Positions 1 through 12,956 of a DNA stretch of 64,000 nucleotides are shown piece by piece. A model generated the notes under the pieces. The model made no database searches, had not been told where the DNA came from, and saw only the letters and a list, made by a program, of their open reading frames with translations. The stretch's first letter is position 1. The number at the start of each line of letters is the position of its first letter. The position numbers and the translations under genes were made by a program. Source of the DNA: JADJOY01 sp046331705 [NCBI: bacterium] (GTDB lineage: Bacteria > JADJOY01); the NCBI GenBank assembly GCA_046331705.1, contig JAXLQJ010000003.1, forward strand, positions 216,332 to 280,331, given 5' to 3'.

Positions 1-3018
<3,018 letters not shown>

Positions 3019-3244
3019 GAGCGCTCTCCGAAGATCGACGACGCGACACGAGTGTGCGCGCGTTCAAACGCGTATCCCGGTGCGCTGTGCAACCAGCGCG
3101 CCATCAGCGCCGGCGCGTCACTTTCGCCCGATTCCGCGCGACTCCCTGACGACGCATCCCGAGGAACGTCACGGTTGCGTAGCGCGACACGGAACACCCA
3201 CGCGATGCGGACCCGAGCAGTCCGGTTTCCGGGAACGCGAGCGC

Positions 3245-4786
3245 TCAATCCAGCAGCGATTCGACGACGCAGAGCGTCAGGTCCTCCGGTGCCAGACGCG
3301 CATCCAAGGCGACCACCGGCGCGGGCTCCGGCGCGTCGGGCGCTTCGAAGCGCGCCGCGGCCCGCCGGAAGACCGCGACGCCGGCATCGGAGACCGCGGT
3401 GGCGTCGCGCTCGCGTTCACGCAAGCGCGCCTCGACCAGCTCGCTCGGCGCGCGCAGGTAGAGCACGCGCGCGAACACACCCGCGTCCTCGGCGAGCTTC
3501 AGGAACCGCGCGCGCCACGCCGCCACGGGGAACGTCGCATCCAGGATCACCGAGCGCCCTGCGCGCAGCTGCGCCGCTGCTTGCGCGTGCATCGCGTCGT
3601 AGGTCCGGGTCGTCCATTCGGCCGCGTACGGGCCGGAGTCGACGTCGCCGCGCCAATGCTCGGTCGGCGCCAGACCGAAGAGCCGCTTGCGCAGCAGATC
3701 GCTCGACAGCATCACGGCACCGAGGGCGCGCTCGACGGCGTGCGCGACCGTCGACTTGCCGGTGCCTGGTAGGCCGCACAGGACCAACAGCACGGGCGGA
3801 ACCAGGTAGCCGGCGGCGAGCGCGAGATAGCGCTCGCTCTCGGCGCGCGCCGCTTCCCGACTGGCGTCGGGTGCGCTGGCCATCCGCATCGCGGCGACCT
3901 TCGCGCGCACCAGCGCCCGGTGCACCTTGTAGAGCGGAAGCACCCGGCCGAACGTGTCGTCGCGGCTCGCCACGGCGTAGCGATGGGCCAGATAGGAGCC
4001 GAACGCGCGGAATCCGCGTGCGTCGAGATCCATCGCCAGGAAGGCGAGATCGGCGGCCACGTCGCCACAGCGAAACGCCGGCTCGAACTCGATGCAGTCG
4101 TAGGCCACCACCCGATCGCGCAGGAAGCACACGTTGCCGGCGTGCAGGTCGCCGTGGCCATCACGGACGCGTCCTTCGCGGACGCGCTCTGCGAGCAGCG
4201 CCGTCGACTCGTCGAGGAGCGCGCCGACCCGCCGCGTGAGCGCCGCATGAAGACGCGGGGCCAGCTCCACCGGGCATTCGGCGAGGTTGCCGAGCAGCAG
4301 CCTCCGCACCGCCTCGGGCGAGCCGTGCACGTCGACGCCAGGACCGGTGGCCGCCGCAGCGTGAAATCGCACCAGCAGCTCGACCAGCCGATCGAGGGGT
4401 TCGTTCGAGATCTCGCCTGCGTCGAGCAGGCGATCCATCATGCGCTCGTCCGGCAAGCGCTCCATCTCGACGGCGTGATCCACCGTGCGTCCCGCGCCGT
4501 CGATGCGCAAGCGTCCCGACGGCGTGCGGACGAGCGCCGCCACGCGCCGGTAGATGCCGGGCGCCAGGCGGGCGTTGAGCCTCACCTCCTCGGCGCAGAA
4601 GAAGCGCCGTCGCTCGGCCGTGGAGTAGTCGAGGAACGAGAAGCGGACGGGCTTCTTGACCTTGTAGACGCGCGAACCGGCGAGGAACACCCACGAGATG
4701 TGGGTCTCGCGCAGCTCCACGCGCTCGACGGCATAGGGATACGCGTCGGCGGTGGTGAGCGCGCCCGGCAGCTCGGCCAAGGGCAT
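3245..4786 (-). CDS. Fusion of aminoglycoside phosphotransferase-like kinase domain and AAA/P-loop kinase (COG2187-COG0645 type)
   Basis: 513 residues with two kinase-type halves. Residues 20-320 look like the phosphotransferase/choline-kinase fold, with the Brenner-like RDGHGDLHAGN motif (H211-D213) and a following metal-binding region around D230. Residues 330-513 carry a P-loop GLPGTGKST (338-346) and an ASKHA-unrelated nucleoside-kinase-like body. Such two-domain proteins of about 510-530 residues are common in proteobacteria, are annotated as bifunctional aminoglycoside phosphotransferase/ATP-binding protein, and are not known to confer resistance; the real substrate is unknown. The start is taken at ATG 4786 because any upstream start would run into the UspA-family gene; there is no strong Shine-Dalgarno. 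It lies 77 bases downstream of that gene, a pairing often seen in anaerobe-associated Usp clusters. Confidence 0.85.
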   Translation of the reverse strand: MPLAELPGALTTADAYPYAVERVELRETHISWVFLAGSRVYKVKKPVRFSFLDYSTAERRRFFCAEEVRLNARLAPGIYRRVAALVRTPSGRLRIDGAGRTVDHAVEMERLPDERMMDRLLDAGEISNEPLDRLVELLVRFHAAAATGPGVDVHGSPEAVRRLLLGNLAECPVELAPRLHAALTRRVGALLDESTALLAERVREGRVRDGHGDLHAGNVCFLRDRVVAYDCIEFEPAFRCGDVAADLAFLAMDLDARGFRAFGSYLAHRYAVASRDDTFGRVLPLYKVHRALVRAKVAAMRMASAPDASREAARAESERYLALAAGYLVPPVLLVLCGLPGTGKSTVAHAVERALGAVMLSSDLLRKRLFGLAPTEHWRGDVDSGPYAAEWTTRTYDAMHAQAAAQLRAGRSVILDATFPVAAWRARFLKLAEDAGVFARVLYLRAPSELVEARLRERERDATAVSDAGVAVFRRAAARFEAPDAPEPAPVVALDARLAPEDLTLCVVESLLD

Positions 4787-4863
4787 GGCGGCACTCGCAG
4801 GCGCGGCGCCTCGCTCGGCGAGGGCGCCGCCTGACGGCAGTCGCGCCGAGGGCGCGCGCCGCT

Positions 4864-5322
4864 TCACTTCTCGGGGGGCGGACGAACCGTCAGCACTGGA
4901 CAGGGGCAGCGACGGACGACCTTCTCCGCGACGCTGCCGATCAGGATGTGCGAGACGCCACCGCGACCGTGCGTGCCCATCACCACGAGATCGTAGCCGC
5001 CCGATTTCGCGAACCCGGCGATCTCGAGATCGGGCGGGCCGGTCAACACGCGCCAATCGGTGGGGATCGACTTCGGGATCTTCTCGCCGACGTACTTCTC
5101 GAGGTGCGCCTGCGTCTCCTTCACGATCGCCTTCTCGACCTCCAGGCGATCGTAGACCCACGCTTCGTAGGGGCCGAACTGCTCCGGTACGTGGACCACG
5201 TGGATGGCGGTGATCGAGGCGCTCATCTGGTTCGCGAGCGCCACCAACACGTCGAGCGCCGCGTCCGAGCAACTACTGAAATCCGTCGGGAAGAGGATCT
5301 TGCGAATCTGGAAGGTGGTCAT
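4864..5322 (-). CDS. Universal stress protein, UspA family
   Basis: 152 residues, the usual length of a single-domain Usp. It begins with the typical beta strand RKILFPTDFS and ends with the nucleotide-binding signature GTHGRGG...GSVAEKVVRR..CPVLTV, which fits the G-2x-G-9x-G(S/T) ATP-binding class. Usp proteins are soluble cytoplasmic dimers linked to starvation, redox and anaerobic stress; the exact role varies. The start is placed at ATG 5322 because residue 1 onward matches the family; an upstream in-frame start at 5382 would add 20 unrelated residues. It is probably cotranscribed with the kinase fusion downstream. The divergent region to the histidine kinase contains two GGTAACC palindromes. 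Confidence 0.93.
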   Translation of the reverse strand: MTTFQIRKILFPTDFSSCSDAALDVLVALANQMSASITAIHVVHVPEQFGPYEAWVYDRLEVEKAIVKETQAHLEKYVGEKIPKSIPTDWRVLTGPPDLEIAGFAKSGGYDLVVMGTHGRGGVSHILIGSVAEKVVRRCPCPVLTVRPPPEK

Positions 5323-5627
5323 CGTGGGCTCCACGCCATGAGAGGCGGTTGAGGCGGCTCGGGGAACGCTTGGTAACCCCAATTATCGTGCCACCTGCTG
5401 AGTGAGCGAAGCGTCGCACGAAAGCCAGCGCGTACATGCAAGGTTTTTCCGCCGCGCGTGTACGGGGCAACGGACCCGGCAGTCACGTGATGGTAACCAC
5501 CCCACTCGAAGAGTTACACGACATCCACGCGAAATCAGAGCGAATCGTACAGGTGGTGCATGGCCGCCGCTATCTCCCCATGCTATGGGTAGAGTCCTCA
5601 CCACCACACCCTCTTCCCGGTCGCTCC
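5323..5627. promoter_or_regulatory. Divergent intergenic region with two GGTAACC palindromes
   Basis: A 305-base region between the UspA-family gene (minus) and the PAS kinase (plus), so it must hold both promoters. Two copies of the palindrome GGTAACC lie at 5372-5378 and 5492-5498, in stretches less GC-rich than their surroundings (for example around 5378-5388). The start of the kinase is not certain, and part of this region could be coding if the in-frame ATG at 5580 or 5436 is used. No RNA gene was seen. The regulatory role is inferred only from position and repetition. Confidence 0.3.
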
Positions 5628-7187
5628 ATGTCGAACTCTCGCTCCCCCTGGCTTCACGAGCTCTTCGAGCTTCCCGCCGAGATCATCGATCGCTTCTGCC
5701 AGATCGTGTTCGACAACGCGCGGCTCTTCGCTGTGGCGGTGAATCCAGCGGGGCGGATTCTGTACGTGAATCGGCACCTGGCGTTGACCCTCGGACGCAC
5801 GCCCGAGTCGCTCGTGGGCGCGCCGGTCGACGAGTTCATCCCCACCGAGGCGCGCGCCGAGATTCGCGACGTTCTCGAGCGCCTGCTGGCGGCCGGCGAG
5901 CCGCGCCATGCCACCAGCCCGATCCAGCGCTCGGACGGCGAGGTGCGGATGGTCGAATGGGACAACGCCGTGCTGCGCGGCGGCGACGACCAGCCGCTCT
6001 ACGTCCTCTCCTTCGGCAACGACGTCACCGAGCGCGAGCAAGCGAATCTCGAGCTCAGCGGCAGCCTGAATCGCTACCACAACATCCTCGACCATGCGGT
6101 CGACCCCATCGTCACCATCGACCAGCAAGGGCTGATCCAGAGCTTCAACCGGGCGGCCGAGCGGGCCTTCGGCTGGCAGGCGAGCGAGCTGCTCGGGAAG
6201 AACGTGTCGCTGTTGATGGATAGCCCGGACGCGGAGCGACACGACGGGTACATCCAGCGCTACGTGGAGGGCGCACCCGCCCGGATCATCGGCATCGGCC
6301 GTGAGGTGATGGGACGCCGCAAGGACGGCACGCTCTTCCCGCTCCATCTCGGGGTGAGCGAGACCCGCGAGCTCAACGGCGCGCGGCTCTTCACCGGCAT
6401 CTGCCAGGACCTGACCGAACGCAAGCGCGTCGAGGAGGCGCTGCGGCGCGCGCACAGCGAGCTTCAGGAAGCGAACGACCGCGTGCTCGAGGAGCAAGCC
6501 AAGCAGTTTCGCGCCGAGAAGCTCTCGTCCATCGGCCTGCTGGCGTCGGGCATGGCTCACGAGATCAACAATCCACTGATGGGCATCATCAGCTGCGTCA
6601 AGGCGCTGCGCGAAGGCACCGTCAGCGCCGAGCGGCGCGAGGATTACTTCGAGGCCGTGCGGGACGGCTTGGAGCGCATCCAGCTCACGGTGCGCAGCGT
6701 CCTCGACTACGCGCGCCAGCGGGCACCCGCGCCGGAGAACGTCGCGCCCATCGAGCTGATCGAAGCGTGCCTCCGGCTGCTCGCGCCAGCGATCCGCAAG
6801 AAGGATCTGGCGGTCGACACCCGGGTGCCCGACGTCGACCTGATGCTGCACGCCGATCGCTCGCAGCTCATGCAAGCGCTCACCAACCTGATCCTGAACG
6901 CGATCTACGCGCTTCCGCCTCAGGGGCACATCGCCGTGAGCGCGGAGCGCGTCGGGCAACGCATCGGCCTCACGGTGACCGACGACGGGCCGGGCATCCC
7001 CGCCGAGGTCGTGAAGAAGGTCTGCGACCCCTTCTTCACCACCAAGCCGATCGGTGAGGGCACGGGGCTCGGCCTGGCCGTGACCCTCGAGATCGCCCGC
7101 GCGCACCGCGGAGACCTCGAGATCCACAGCTCACCGGGCCAAGGAACCCGGGTGACCTTGTGGCTACCGATGCGCGGCAGGCGCTGA
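5628..7187 (+). CDS. PAS-PAS sensor histidine kinase (NtrB-like)
   Basis: 519 residues. Two PAS domains (about 25-130 and 145-265; the second ends in the PAC-type sequence FTGICQDLTERKR) are followed by a short coiled segment, a HisKA dimerisation domain with the H-box MAHEINNPLMG (phospho-acceptor H311), and a HATPase_c domain with the N-box NLILNAIYAL, the G1 box DDGPGIP, the F-box FFTTKP and the G2 box GTGLGLA. There are no transmembrane segments, so it probably senses a cytoplasmic signal. The overall design resembles nitrogen-type NtrB kinases that feed sigma-54 regulators; two NtrC-type regulators occur in the window (17510 and 31520) but neither is adjacent. ATG 5628 is chosen because the protein-like sequence starts there; ATG 5580 is a possible alternative. 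Confidence 0.92.
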   Translation: MSNSRSPWLHELFELPAEIIDRFCQIVFDNARLFAVAVNPAGRILYVNRHLALTLGRTPESLVGAPVDEFIPTEARAEIRDVLERLLAAGEPRHATSPIQRSDGEVRMVEWDNAVLRGGDDQPLYVLSFGNDVTEREQANLELSGSLNRYHNILDHAVDPIVTIDQQGLIQSFNRAAERAFGWQASELLGKNVSLLMDSPDAERHDGYIQRYVEGAPARIIGIGREVMGRRKDGTLFPLHLGVSETRELNGARLFTGICQDLTERKRVEEALRRAHSELQEANDRVLEEQAKQFRAEKLSSIGLLASGMAHEINNPLMGIISCVKALREGTVSAERREDYFEAVRDGLERIQLTVRSVLDYARQRAPAPENVAPIELIEACLRLLAPAIRKKDLAVDTRVPDVDLMLHADRSQLMQALTNLILNAIYALPPQGHIAVSAERVGQRIGLTVTDDGPGIPAEVVKKVCDPFFTTKPIGEGTGLGLAVTLEIARAHRGDLEIHSSPGQGTRVTLWLPMRGRR

Positions 7188-7309
7188 GGCGGTCGCGGAC
7201 GAACCCGCGAGCGTCCGCGGGAGTCGGGGCGAAATGACTGGCAGGGGCGGCAATCTGCCCCGGGACGAACGCACCGCTGCGACGACGTGAAGCGGCCGCG
7301 TCGGCCGGC

Positions 7310-7534
7310 TCAAACGTCGTGCTTCCGAGCGAGCTGCGGCGGTTTGGGATGCGGCGACGTGGACGCGCCGCGGGCCCATCGATACGCCGGACAGACCGAC
7401 CAGTCGAGCGCCGGCTGGTCACACGGCAGATGATCGCTGACGCCGTCGGTCACCACGCGCCCCAGCAGCCTGCACCAGGTCCGTCCGTCCGCTTCGCGGA
7501 CGTTGTACGGGCACGGATCGTGGGGCTCGAACAC
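7310..7534 (-). CDS. Small four-cysteine protein of unknown function
   Basis: 74 residues from a GTG at 7534. Four cysteines (C8, C21, C38, C48) sit in the pattern CPYN...WCRLLG...LPC...CPAY, similar to many small uncharacterised bacterial proteins with a C-WC-C-CPxY signature that probably bind zinc or an iron-sulfur cluster. The Trp-Cys and Cys-Pro-x-Tyr pieces are what make it look real; the C-terminal 20 residues look unstructured. There is no strong ribosome-binding site. It is transcribed convergently with the PAS kinase and lies 21 bases downstream of another small minus-strand frame. Metal binding is inferred, not demonstrated. Confidence 0.5.
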   Translation of the reverse strand: MFEPHDPCPYNVREADGRTWCRLLGRVVTDGVSDHLPCDQPALDWSVCPAYRWARGASTSPHPKPPQLARKHDV

Positions 7535-7555
7535 GCAGGGGCTCTCGGTACCTGT

Positions 7556-7771
7556 TCAAGAGGGTACACCCAGCGCGTCGAGACCTCTACCCTGGCTCGC
7601 CGAAGAGCGCCAGGCGGATTCGCGCGCCAGGCGGACACGCTCGCGCTCGAGCGAGGCGAGCACACGCAGATGAGGCGCCGAGCTCCGGCGCCGGCGGACG
7701 ACTCCGAGGCGCTCGACGGCGCTGCTGGAATCGAGTGAAGAGGGATCGACGGTCTGCCGCAGGTCGTTCAT
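7556..7771 (-). CDS. Possible small hypothetical protein
   Basis: A 71-residue frame starting MNDLRQTVDPSS, rich in Ser and Arg with a plausible helical segment (VLASLERERVRLARESAW). A purine-rich GAGAGCGAGCG lies just upstream of ATG 7771. It sits directly before the four-Cys protein gene in the same direction, so both could be one transcript. No family is recognised, and high-GC DNA yields such frames by chance; the call rests on the start region and the position only. Confidence 0.3.
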   Translation of the reverse strand: MNDLRQTVDPSSLDSSSAVERLGVVRRRRSSAPHLRVLASLERERVRLARESAWRSSASQGRGLDALGVPS

Positions 7772-7969
7772 CGCTCGCTCTCGCTTTCCCGTCCGTGAGC
7801 TACGGCGTTCGGCCGTCTTGGCCCAGATCACGGTTGCGAGCGACAGGGCTTGCAACCATTGCGCCGACTGCGATGTGTCGCGAGCGTCAAGTTCCAATCG
7901 ACGCCACACCGCCGACGGTGCGCGCAGCCGAGCCAAAGCGACGCGCCGTAACACGGGCGAGCGTCACCG

Positions 7970-9481
7970 TTACGAGCGCGTGACCGAGTCGGGCTGTGTT
8001 CGATCGGACGCGATCCACGCGGCGGGCGGAATTGAACCGGCCCGTTCGAGGTACGCATGAATGGCCCGCGCCGCGCGCCGCCCCGCGCCCATCGCCGAGA
8101 TCACCGTGGCCGAGCCCGTGACGATGTCGCCGCCCGCGAAGATGCCGGCGATCGACGTCATCTGGGTCTCGGGATCCGCCACGATGCAGCCATGGCGATC
8201 CGTGGCGAGGCCGGGCACCGACGACGCGATGGTCGGGTTCGGCGCGGTGCCGAGCGCGAGGATGACCGTATCGACCTCGAGTGGGTACGCCGAGCCCGGA
8301 ACGGAGATGGGGCGAGCGCGGCCGGACTCGTCCGGCTCGCCGAGCTCCATGCGCTCGACCTCGAGCGCCACGACGTGTCCGTCCGCATCACCGATCACGC
8401 GCACCGGGTTGGTGAGCCAACGAAGCTCGATCCCCTCTTCCTCGGCATGGCGAACCTCCTCCACGCGCGCGGTGCTCTCGGCGCGCGTGCGCCGGTAGAC
8501 GATCGCGACCTGGGCGCCGAGTCGGCGCGCCACGCGTGCGGCGTCCATGGCGGTGTTGCCGCAGCCGATCACCGCCACCCGGCGACCGAGCCCGAGCGGC
8601 GTGTCACCGTGGACCGCGCGCCGCGCGCCCATCAGATTCACGCGCGTGAGGAACTCGTTGGCGCTCATCACCCCCGCGAGTCCCTCGCCTGGAATGCCGA
8701 GAAAGCGCGGCGCGCCTGCGCCCGTACCGACGAAGACGGCCTCGAAGCCTTGCTCGCCGAGCAGCTGCTCGACGGTGAAGAGCTTGCCGATGACGTGGTC
8801 GAGCTCGAGCCGCACACCCCGACGGGTCAGCCCGGCGATCTCCCGCTCGACGAGCCACGAGGGTAAGCGAAAACCCGGGATGCCGTAGCGCAGCACGCCG
8901 CCCGGCATGTGCAGCGCCTCGAAGATCGTGACGTCGTGACCGAGGCGCGCGAGGTCGCCGGCGCACGCGATGCCCGCAGGCCCCGAGCCGACGATCGCCA
9001 CCCGATGGCGCGGCTCGCCGGCGGTCCTCGCTGGCGGGACGTTCTCCCGAGCCGCCGCGGTGTCCCAGCCGCGCTCGAGCGCCAGGTCGGCGACGTAACG
9101 CTCCAGACAACCGATCGCCACCGGCTCCTTCTTGAGGCCCAGCACGCACTCGGCCTCGCATTGGCGCTCCTGGGGGCAGACCCGTCCGCACACCGCGGGA
9201 AGGCTGTTGGCGTCCTTGAGAATCGCGTAGGCGGACTCGAGGTCGCCCCGGCCGACGGCCGCGACGAAGCCCGGGATGTCGACGGCCACCGGGCAGCCCG
9301 CGACGCAATGCGGATGCTTGCAGCCGAGGCAGCGATCGGCCTCGCGCGCGGCGTCGTGAGCGTCGAAGCCGAGATCCACCTCCTCGAAATCGAGCACGCG
9401 CTCGGCAGGCGGCCGCACGTGATGCGGCGTCTGCGTCGCAGGCACGTCGCGCACGGTGCGATGGGGGCGATCGGCGCTCAC
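7970..9481 (-). CDS. GltD/NfnB/SudA-type NAD(P)H flavoprotein
   Basis: 503 residues. The N-terminal ferredoxin-like module has two cysteine sets, C51/C54/C59/C63 ([15 protein letters not shown]) and C98/C102/C108/C112, as in the glutamate synthase small subunit and in NfnB. It is followed by an FAD dinucleotide fold ([18 protein letters not shown] near 155), an NAD(P)H fold ([21 protein letters not shown] near 310) and the closing [22 protein letters not shown] box. Relatives are glutamate synthase beta, NfnB (electron-bifurcating transhydrogenase) and SudA. Because an NfnA/SudB-like protein is encoded at 21062 and no glutamate synthase large subunit is visible, an Nfn-like role is attractive but unproven. 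The GTG at 9481 is preferred: AGGA lies 8 bases upstream and the protein then starts at the usual distance from the first cysteine. ATG 9520 is the alternative. It is divergent from the GlpA-like operon. Confidence 0.88.
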   Translation of the reverse strand: MSADRPHRTVRDVPATQTPHHVRPPAERVLDFEEVDLGFDAHDAAREADRCLGCKHPHCVAGCPVAVDIPGFVAAVGRGDLESAYAILKDANSLPAVCGRVCPQERQCEAECVLGLKKEPVAIGCLERYVADLALERGWDTAAARENVPPARTAGEPRHRVAIVGSGPAGIACAGDLARLGHDVTIFEALHMPGGVLRYGIPGFRLPSWLVEREIAGLTRRGVRLELDHVIGKLFTVEQLLGEQGFEAVFVGTGAGAPRFLGIPGEGLAGVMSANEFLTRVNLMGARRAVHGDTPLGLGRRVAVIGCGNTAMDAARVARRLGAQVAIVYRRTRAESTARVEEVRHAEEEGIELRWLTNPVRVIGDADGHVVALEVERMELGEPDESGRARPISVPGSAYPLEVDTVILALGTAPNPTIASSVPGLATDRHGCIVADPETQMTSIAGIFAGGDIVTGSATVISAMGAGRRAARAIHAYLERAGSIPPAAWIASDRTQPDSVTRS

Positions 9482-9770
9482 GGTGGATGTCCTCGCAGAC
9501 GACACCCGCGTTCGCTGCATCGCACGTACCGGGAGGCCGCAGCCGATGGGACTTGGCCAAACGCGGCCCAGGCACGGCGCACGCACGCGACGAGCCGTTA
9601 CCGCAGGGTGCCTTCGTGCGCACGGTCCAGCACACGGGAGCCCGCGCGAATCGCGTGACTCGAGCGAGATCACGATGGAATCCCACCCGCGGCGCCGCGC
9701 ACACGCGCATGGAATCGGATCTTGCAGCCCAACTCCGCTCCGGATCTCGGCCTCGAACGGATCTTCGACC

Positions 9771-11234
9771 ATGCCACTCGACGTGCTCATCCTCGGCGGC
9801 GGCGTCACCGGATGCGCCATCGCGCACGCGCTCAGCCGCTTCGAGGTCTCGGTCGGCCTGCTGGAGCGCGAATGCGAGGTGGGCTTCGGCACCAGCAAAG
9901 CGAACAGCGGCATCATCCACGGCGGCCACCACGCGGCGCCGTCGACGCTCAAAGGGCGGCTCGAGTGGCTCGGCAACCAGATGTGGGGGCCGCTCGCCGA
10001 CGAGCTGGGATTCGGGTTCCGGCGCATCGGCGAGGTCACCGTCGCGCTCCACGAGGACGAGCGGCCCGTGCTCGAGCGTCTCCTCGCTCAAGGCCTCGCC
10101 AAGGGAGTACCGGGGCTCGCGATCTGGGATCGCGACCGCTTGCGGCGCGAGGAGCCGAACCTGAGCCGCGACGCCGTGGCCGCGCTCGTGGCGCCCACGA
10201 CGGGCGTGGTGAACCCGTACGAAGCCTGCTTCGCGCTGGTCGAGAACGCGAGCCACAACGGTGTGGTGATCCACACGGACTCGCCCGTGACCGCGATTGA
10301 CGGAGCCGACGGCGACTGGCGGGTCCACACCCCGCGCGCGACGCTGCGCGCGCGCTTCGTGATCAACGCCGCGGGGCTCTTCGCCGACCGGGTCGCCGAG
10401 ATGGCGGGAGTGCGCGACTTCACGATCCGCGCTCGCAAGGGCGAGGAATACCTCCTCGATCGGCGCCTGGTCGGCATCGTCGCGCACATCGTCTTCCCGT
10501 GCCCGACGCCGGTGTCGAAGGGAATCCTGGTGATCCCCACCTACGACGGCACCGTGATGGTCGGCCCCACCGCGCTCGACACCGAGGACCGCGAGGATCT
10601 CACCACCACGGCGGAAGGCGCCGAGCAGGTGTTCCGCTCGGTGCGGCGCCTGGTGCCCGGGATCAGCGAGCGGGATTGCATCGCCGAGTTCGCCGGCCTG
10701 CGGGCCGGCATCGAGGGCGAGGATTTCCGCATCGAGCCGAGCGCCCGCAAGGGCTTCATCCAGGTGGTCGGCATCCAATCGCCCGGGCTCACCGCCGCGC
10801 CCGCGATCGCCGAGCGCGTGCTCGAGATCCTGCGCGGCGAGGGCCTCGCGCTCGTCCCCAAGCGCGACTACGAGCGCTCCATCGAGCGCCCCATCCACTT
10901 CGCGGCGCTCGCCACCGAGGAGCAGGCGGCGCTCGCCGAACGCGATCGGGGCTTCGCGCGCATCGCGTGTCGGTGCGAGTCGATCACCGAGGCGGAGGTC
11001 GTGGAAGCGATCGCACGCGGCGCGCGCACCCTCGACGGAGTGAAGTTCCGGACCCGCGCCGGCATGGGACGCTGCCAGGGCGGCTTCTGCACCACGCGGG
11101 TGATGGAGCTGCTGGCGCGCGAGCTCGGCGTGCCGCTGACGGCGCTCACCAAGCGCGGCGGCGAATCCTGGCTGGTGTGCGAGCGCGACGCAGGCGGCGC
11201 TGAAGCGACGCCGCGCGGAGACGCAACGTGCTGA
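9771..11234 (+). CDS. GlpA-like FAD-dependent glycerol-3-phosphate dehydrogenase with [2Fe-2S] BFD-like domain
   Basis: 487 residues. The N-terminus has the FAD fold [17 protein letters not shown], followed by the DAO-type oxidoreductase body with [15 protein letters not shown], which is characteristic of the type found in Thermotoga, Clostridia and other anaerobes. The C-terminal about 60 residues form a BFD-like [2Fe-2S] module ([15 protein letters not shown] ... [10 protein letters not shown]). The predicted reaction is glycerol-3-phosphate to dihydroxyacetone phosphate; members with other 2-hydroxyacid substrates exist, so the substrate is inferred. It is the first gene of a three-gene operon; the next gene overlaps it by 7 bases. 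ATG 9771 starts directly at the FAD-binding strand. Soluble and probably cytoplasmic, handing electrons to the FAD/NAD reductase encoded next. Confidence 0.88.
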   Translation: MPLDVLILGGGVTGCAIAHALSRFEVSVGLLERECEVGFGTSKANSGIIHGGHHAAPSTLKGRLEWLGNQMWGPLADELGFGFRRIGEVTVALHEDERPVLERLLAQGLAKGVPGLAIWDRDRLRREEPNLSRDAVAALVAPTTGVVNPYEACFALVENASHNGVVIHTDSPVTAIDGADGDWRVHTPRATLRARFVINAAGLFADRVAEMAGVRDFTIRARKGEEYLLDRRLVGIVAHIVFPCPTPVSKGILVIPTYDGTVMVGPTALDTEDREDLTTTAEGAEQVFRSVRRLVPGISERDCIAEFAGLRAGIEGEDFRIEPSARKGFIQVVGIQSPGLTAAPAIAERVLEILRGEGLALVPKRDYERSIERPIHFAALATEEQAALAERDRGFARIACRCESITEAEVVEAIARGARTLDGVKFRTRAGMGRCQGGFCTTRVMELLARELGVPLTALTKRGGESWLVCERDAGGAEATPRGDATC

Positions 11235-12541
11235 CCCAGCCCACCGCGCGTCCGCGCACCGCGTACGACGTGGTGGTGATCGGCGCGGGACCAGCGGGGC
11301 TCGCCGCCGCGCTGGGCGCGAGCGAGGCCGGCGCCGAGCGCGTGCTGGTGGTCGATCGGGAGCGTGAGCCGGGCGGGATCCTCAACCAGTGCATCCACAA
11401 CGGCTTCGGGCTGCACCGGTTCGGCGAAGAGCTCACGGGGCCCGAGTACGCGCAGCGATTTCTCGGGCTGGTTCGCGAGCGGCGCGTCGAGCTGCTGGTC
11501 GACACCCACGTGCTCGACGTCGACGACGCCTGCGGCGTCAAGATCATGAGCGCCGCGACCGGAGTGCGCACCATCGGCGCGAAAGCCGCCGTCTTGGCGA
11601 TGGGGGCGCGCGAGCGCACCCGAGGCGCCATCCGCATCGCCGGCACGCGACCGGCCGGCGTGCTCACCGCGGGCCTCGCGCAGAAGCTGGTGAATCAGCT
11701 CGGCGTGCTGCCCGGCAGGCGGGTGGTGATCCTGGGCTCGGGCGACGTCGGGCTCATCATGGCGCGCAGGCTGGTGCTGGAAGGAGTCGCGGTGCTGGGC
11801 GTCTTCGAGATCCAGCCCCACCCCACCGGCCTCACCCGCAACGTCGTGCAATGCCTTCACGACTTCGCGATCCCGCTGCACCTCTCGACCACGGTGGTTC
11901 GCGTGAGCGGTCGCGACCGCGTCGAGCGCGTCACCGTGGCGCCCGTCGATGCCGAGCTGCGGCCGGATCTCGACCACGCGTGGGAGATCGCGTGCGACAC
12001 GCTGCTGGTCTCGGTCGGGCTCATTCCCGAGAACGAGCTCTCCCGCGCGCTCGGCGTGGCGCTCGATCCGCTCACCGGTGGGCCGGTGGTCTCGAGCACC
12101 CTCGAGACCACCAAGCGCGGCGTCTTCGCGTGCGGCAACGTGGTGCACATCCACGACCTCGTGGACTTCGTGAGCGAGGAAGCGGAGGTCGCCGGCCGCG
12201 CCGCAGCCGCGCACGCGAACGGCTCCCGTCCGCCGCCCGACAACATCCGGGTGTTGCCCGGCGAGAACGTCGCGTCGTGCGTGCCGCACACGATCTCGTC
12301 GGACCGCGAGCACGTGATCTACCTGCGGGTGAAGCGGTCGTTCGAGAAATGCCTCATCCGACTCGGCACCGTGATGGAACGTAAGCTCCGTTACGCGGTG
12401 CCCGCCGAGACGGTGACGCTCAAGGTTCGACCGCAGGTGCTCCACGCGTTCCACGGCGACGCCCTCAAGATCGACGTCCTGCCGCGCGCCGACTCCGGCG
12501 CCGTCGACGCAGCCGACGTCCACGAACGGCACGTGTCGTGA
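11228..12541 (+). CDS. FAD/NAD(P)-dependent oxidoreductase, partner of GlpA-like dehydrogenase
   Basis: 437 residues of the pyridine nucleotide-disulfide reductase-like family: an FAD fold [22 protein letters not shown] near the N-terminus, an NAD fold [17 protein letters not shown] at about 165, and the late FAD-contact box [22 protein letters not shown]. The motif [16 protein letters not shown] is typical of members encoded beside GlpA-like and DUF1667 proteins in anaerobes. It probably oxidises the electron-rich dehydrogenase and reduces NAD(P) or another acceptor. The start is GTG 11228 with GGAG seven bases before it; the frame overlaps the upstream stop by 7 bases and the downstream gene by 4 (GTGA), so the three products are likely made together as a complex. 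Confidence 0.87.
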   Translation: MLTQPTARPRTAYDVVVIGAGPAGLAAALGASEAGAERVLVVDREREPGGILNQCIHNGFGLHRFGEELTGPEYAQRFLGLVRERRVELLVDTHVLDVDDACGVKIMSAATGVRTIGAKAAVLAMGARERTRGAIRIAGTRPAGVLTAGLAQKLVNQLGVLPGRRVVILGSGDVGLIMARRLVLEGVAVLGVFEIQPHPTGLTRNVVQCLHDFAIPLHLSTTVVRVSGRDRVERVTVAPVDAELRPDLDHAWEIACDTLLVSVGLIPENELSRALGVALDPLTGGPVVSSTLETTKRGVFACGNVVHIHDLVDFVSEEAEVAGRAAAAHANGSRPPPDNIRVLPGENVASCVPHTISSDREHVIYLRVKRSFEKCLIRLGTVMERKLRYAVPAETVTLKVRPQVLHAFHGDALKIDVLPRADSGAVDAADVHERHVS

Positions 12542-12912
12542 CCACGGCGACCACGACCTACCTCTGCATCGAGTGCCCGCTCGGCTGCCGGCTGGAAGTC
12601 GACGACGCCGAAGGCGAGATCGTCGAGGTGCGCGGGTTCTCGTGCAAACGAGGGGCGGAATACGCGCGCCAGGAGCACGTCGATCCGCGTCGCACCGTGA
12701 CCACCACGGTCGCGGTGTCGGGAAGCCTGTGGCCGCGCCTGCCCGTCAAGACCGCGCACCCGGTGCCGAAGTCGCGCGTTCGCGACGTGTGCGCGTGGAT
12801 GCGCGGAGCACGCGTCGCCGCGCCGGTGGCGCTCGGTCAGATCGTCGCGCGCGACGTGCTGGGCCTCGGCGTGGACATGGTCGCGACCCGCGACATGCCG
12901 AAGCTCGACTGA
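12538..12912 (+). CDS. DUF1667 protein of the glycerol-3-phosphate oxidation operon
   Basis: 124 residues. The N-terminal segment [12 protein letters not shown] plus a later single Cys in [11 protein letters not shown] form the cysteine pattern of DUF1667, a small domain almost always encoded after a GlpA-like dehydrogenase and an FAD/NAD reductase. The body keeps the typical (P)RRTVTTTV and [11 protein letters not shown] segments. The cysteines probably bind a metal or cluster, which makes it a candidate electron-transfer or assembly subunit; no activity has been shown for the family to my knowledge. It starts with a GTG that overlaps the preceding stop codon. Confidence 0.85.
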   Translation: MTTATTTYLCIECPLGCRLEVDDAEGEIVEVRGFSCKRGAEYARQEHVDPRRTVTTTVAVSGSLWPRLPVKTAHPVPKSRVRDVCAWMRGARVAAPVALGQIVARDVLGLGVDMVATRDMPKLD

Positions 12913-12956
12913 GCGCCGCGCCGCCGGCGTCGCGGCGCCGGCGGGTGCGACGGCGT

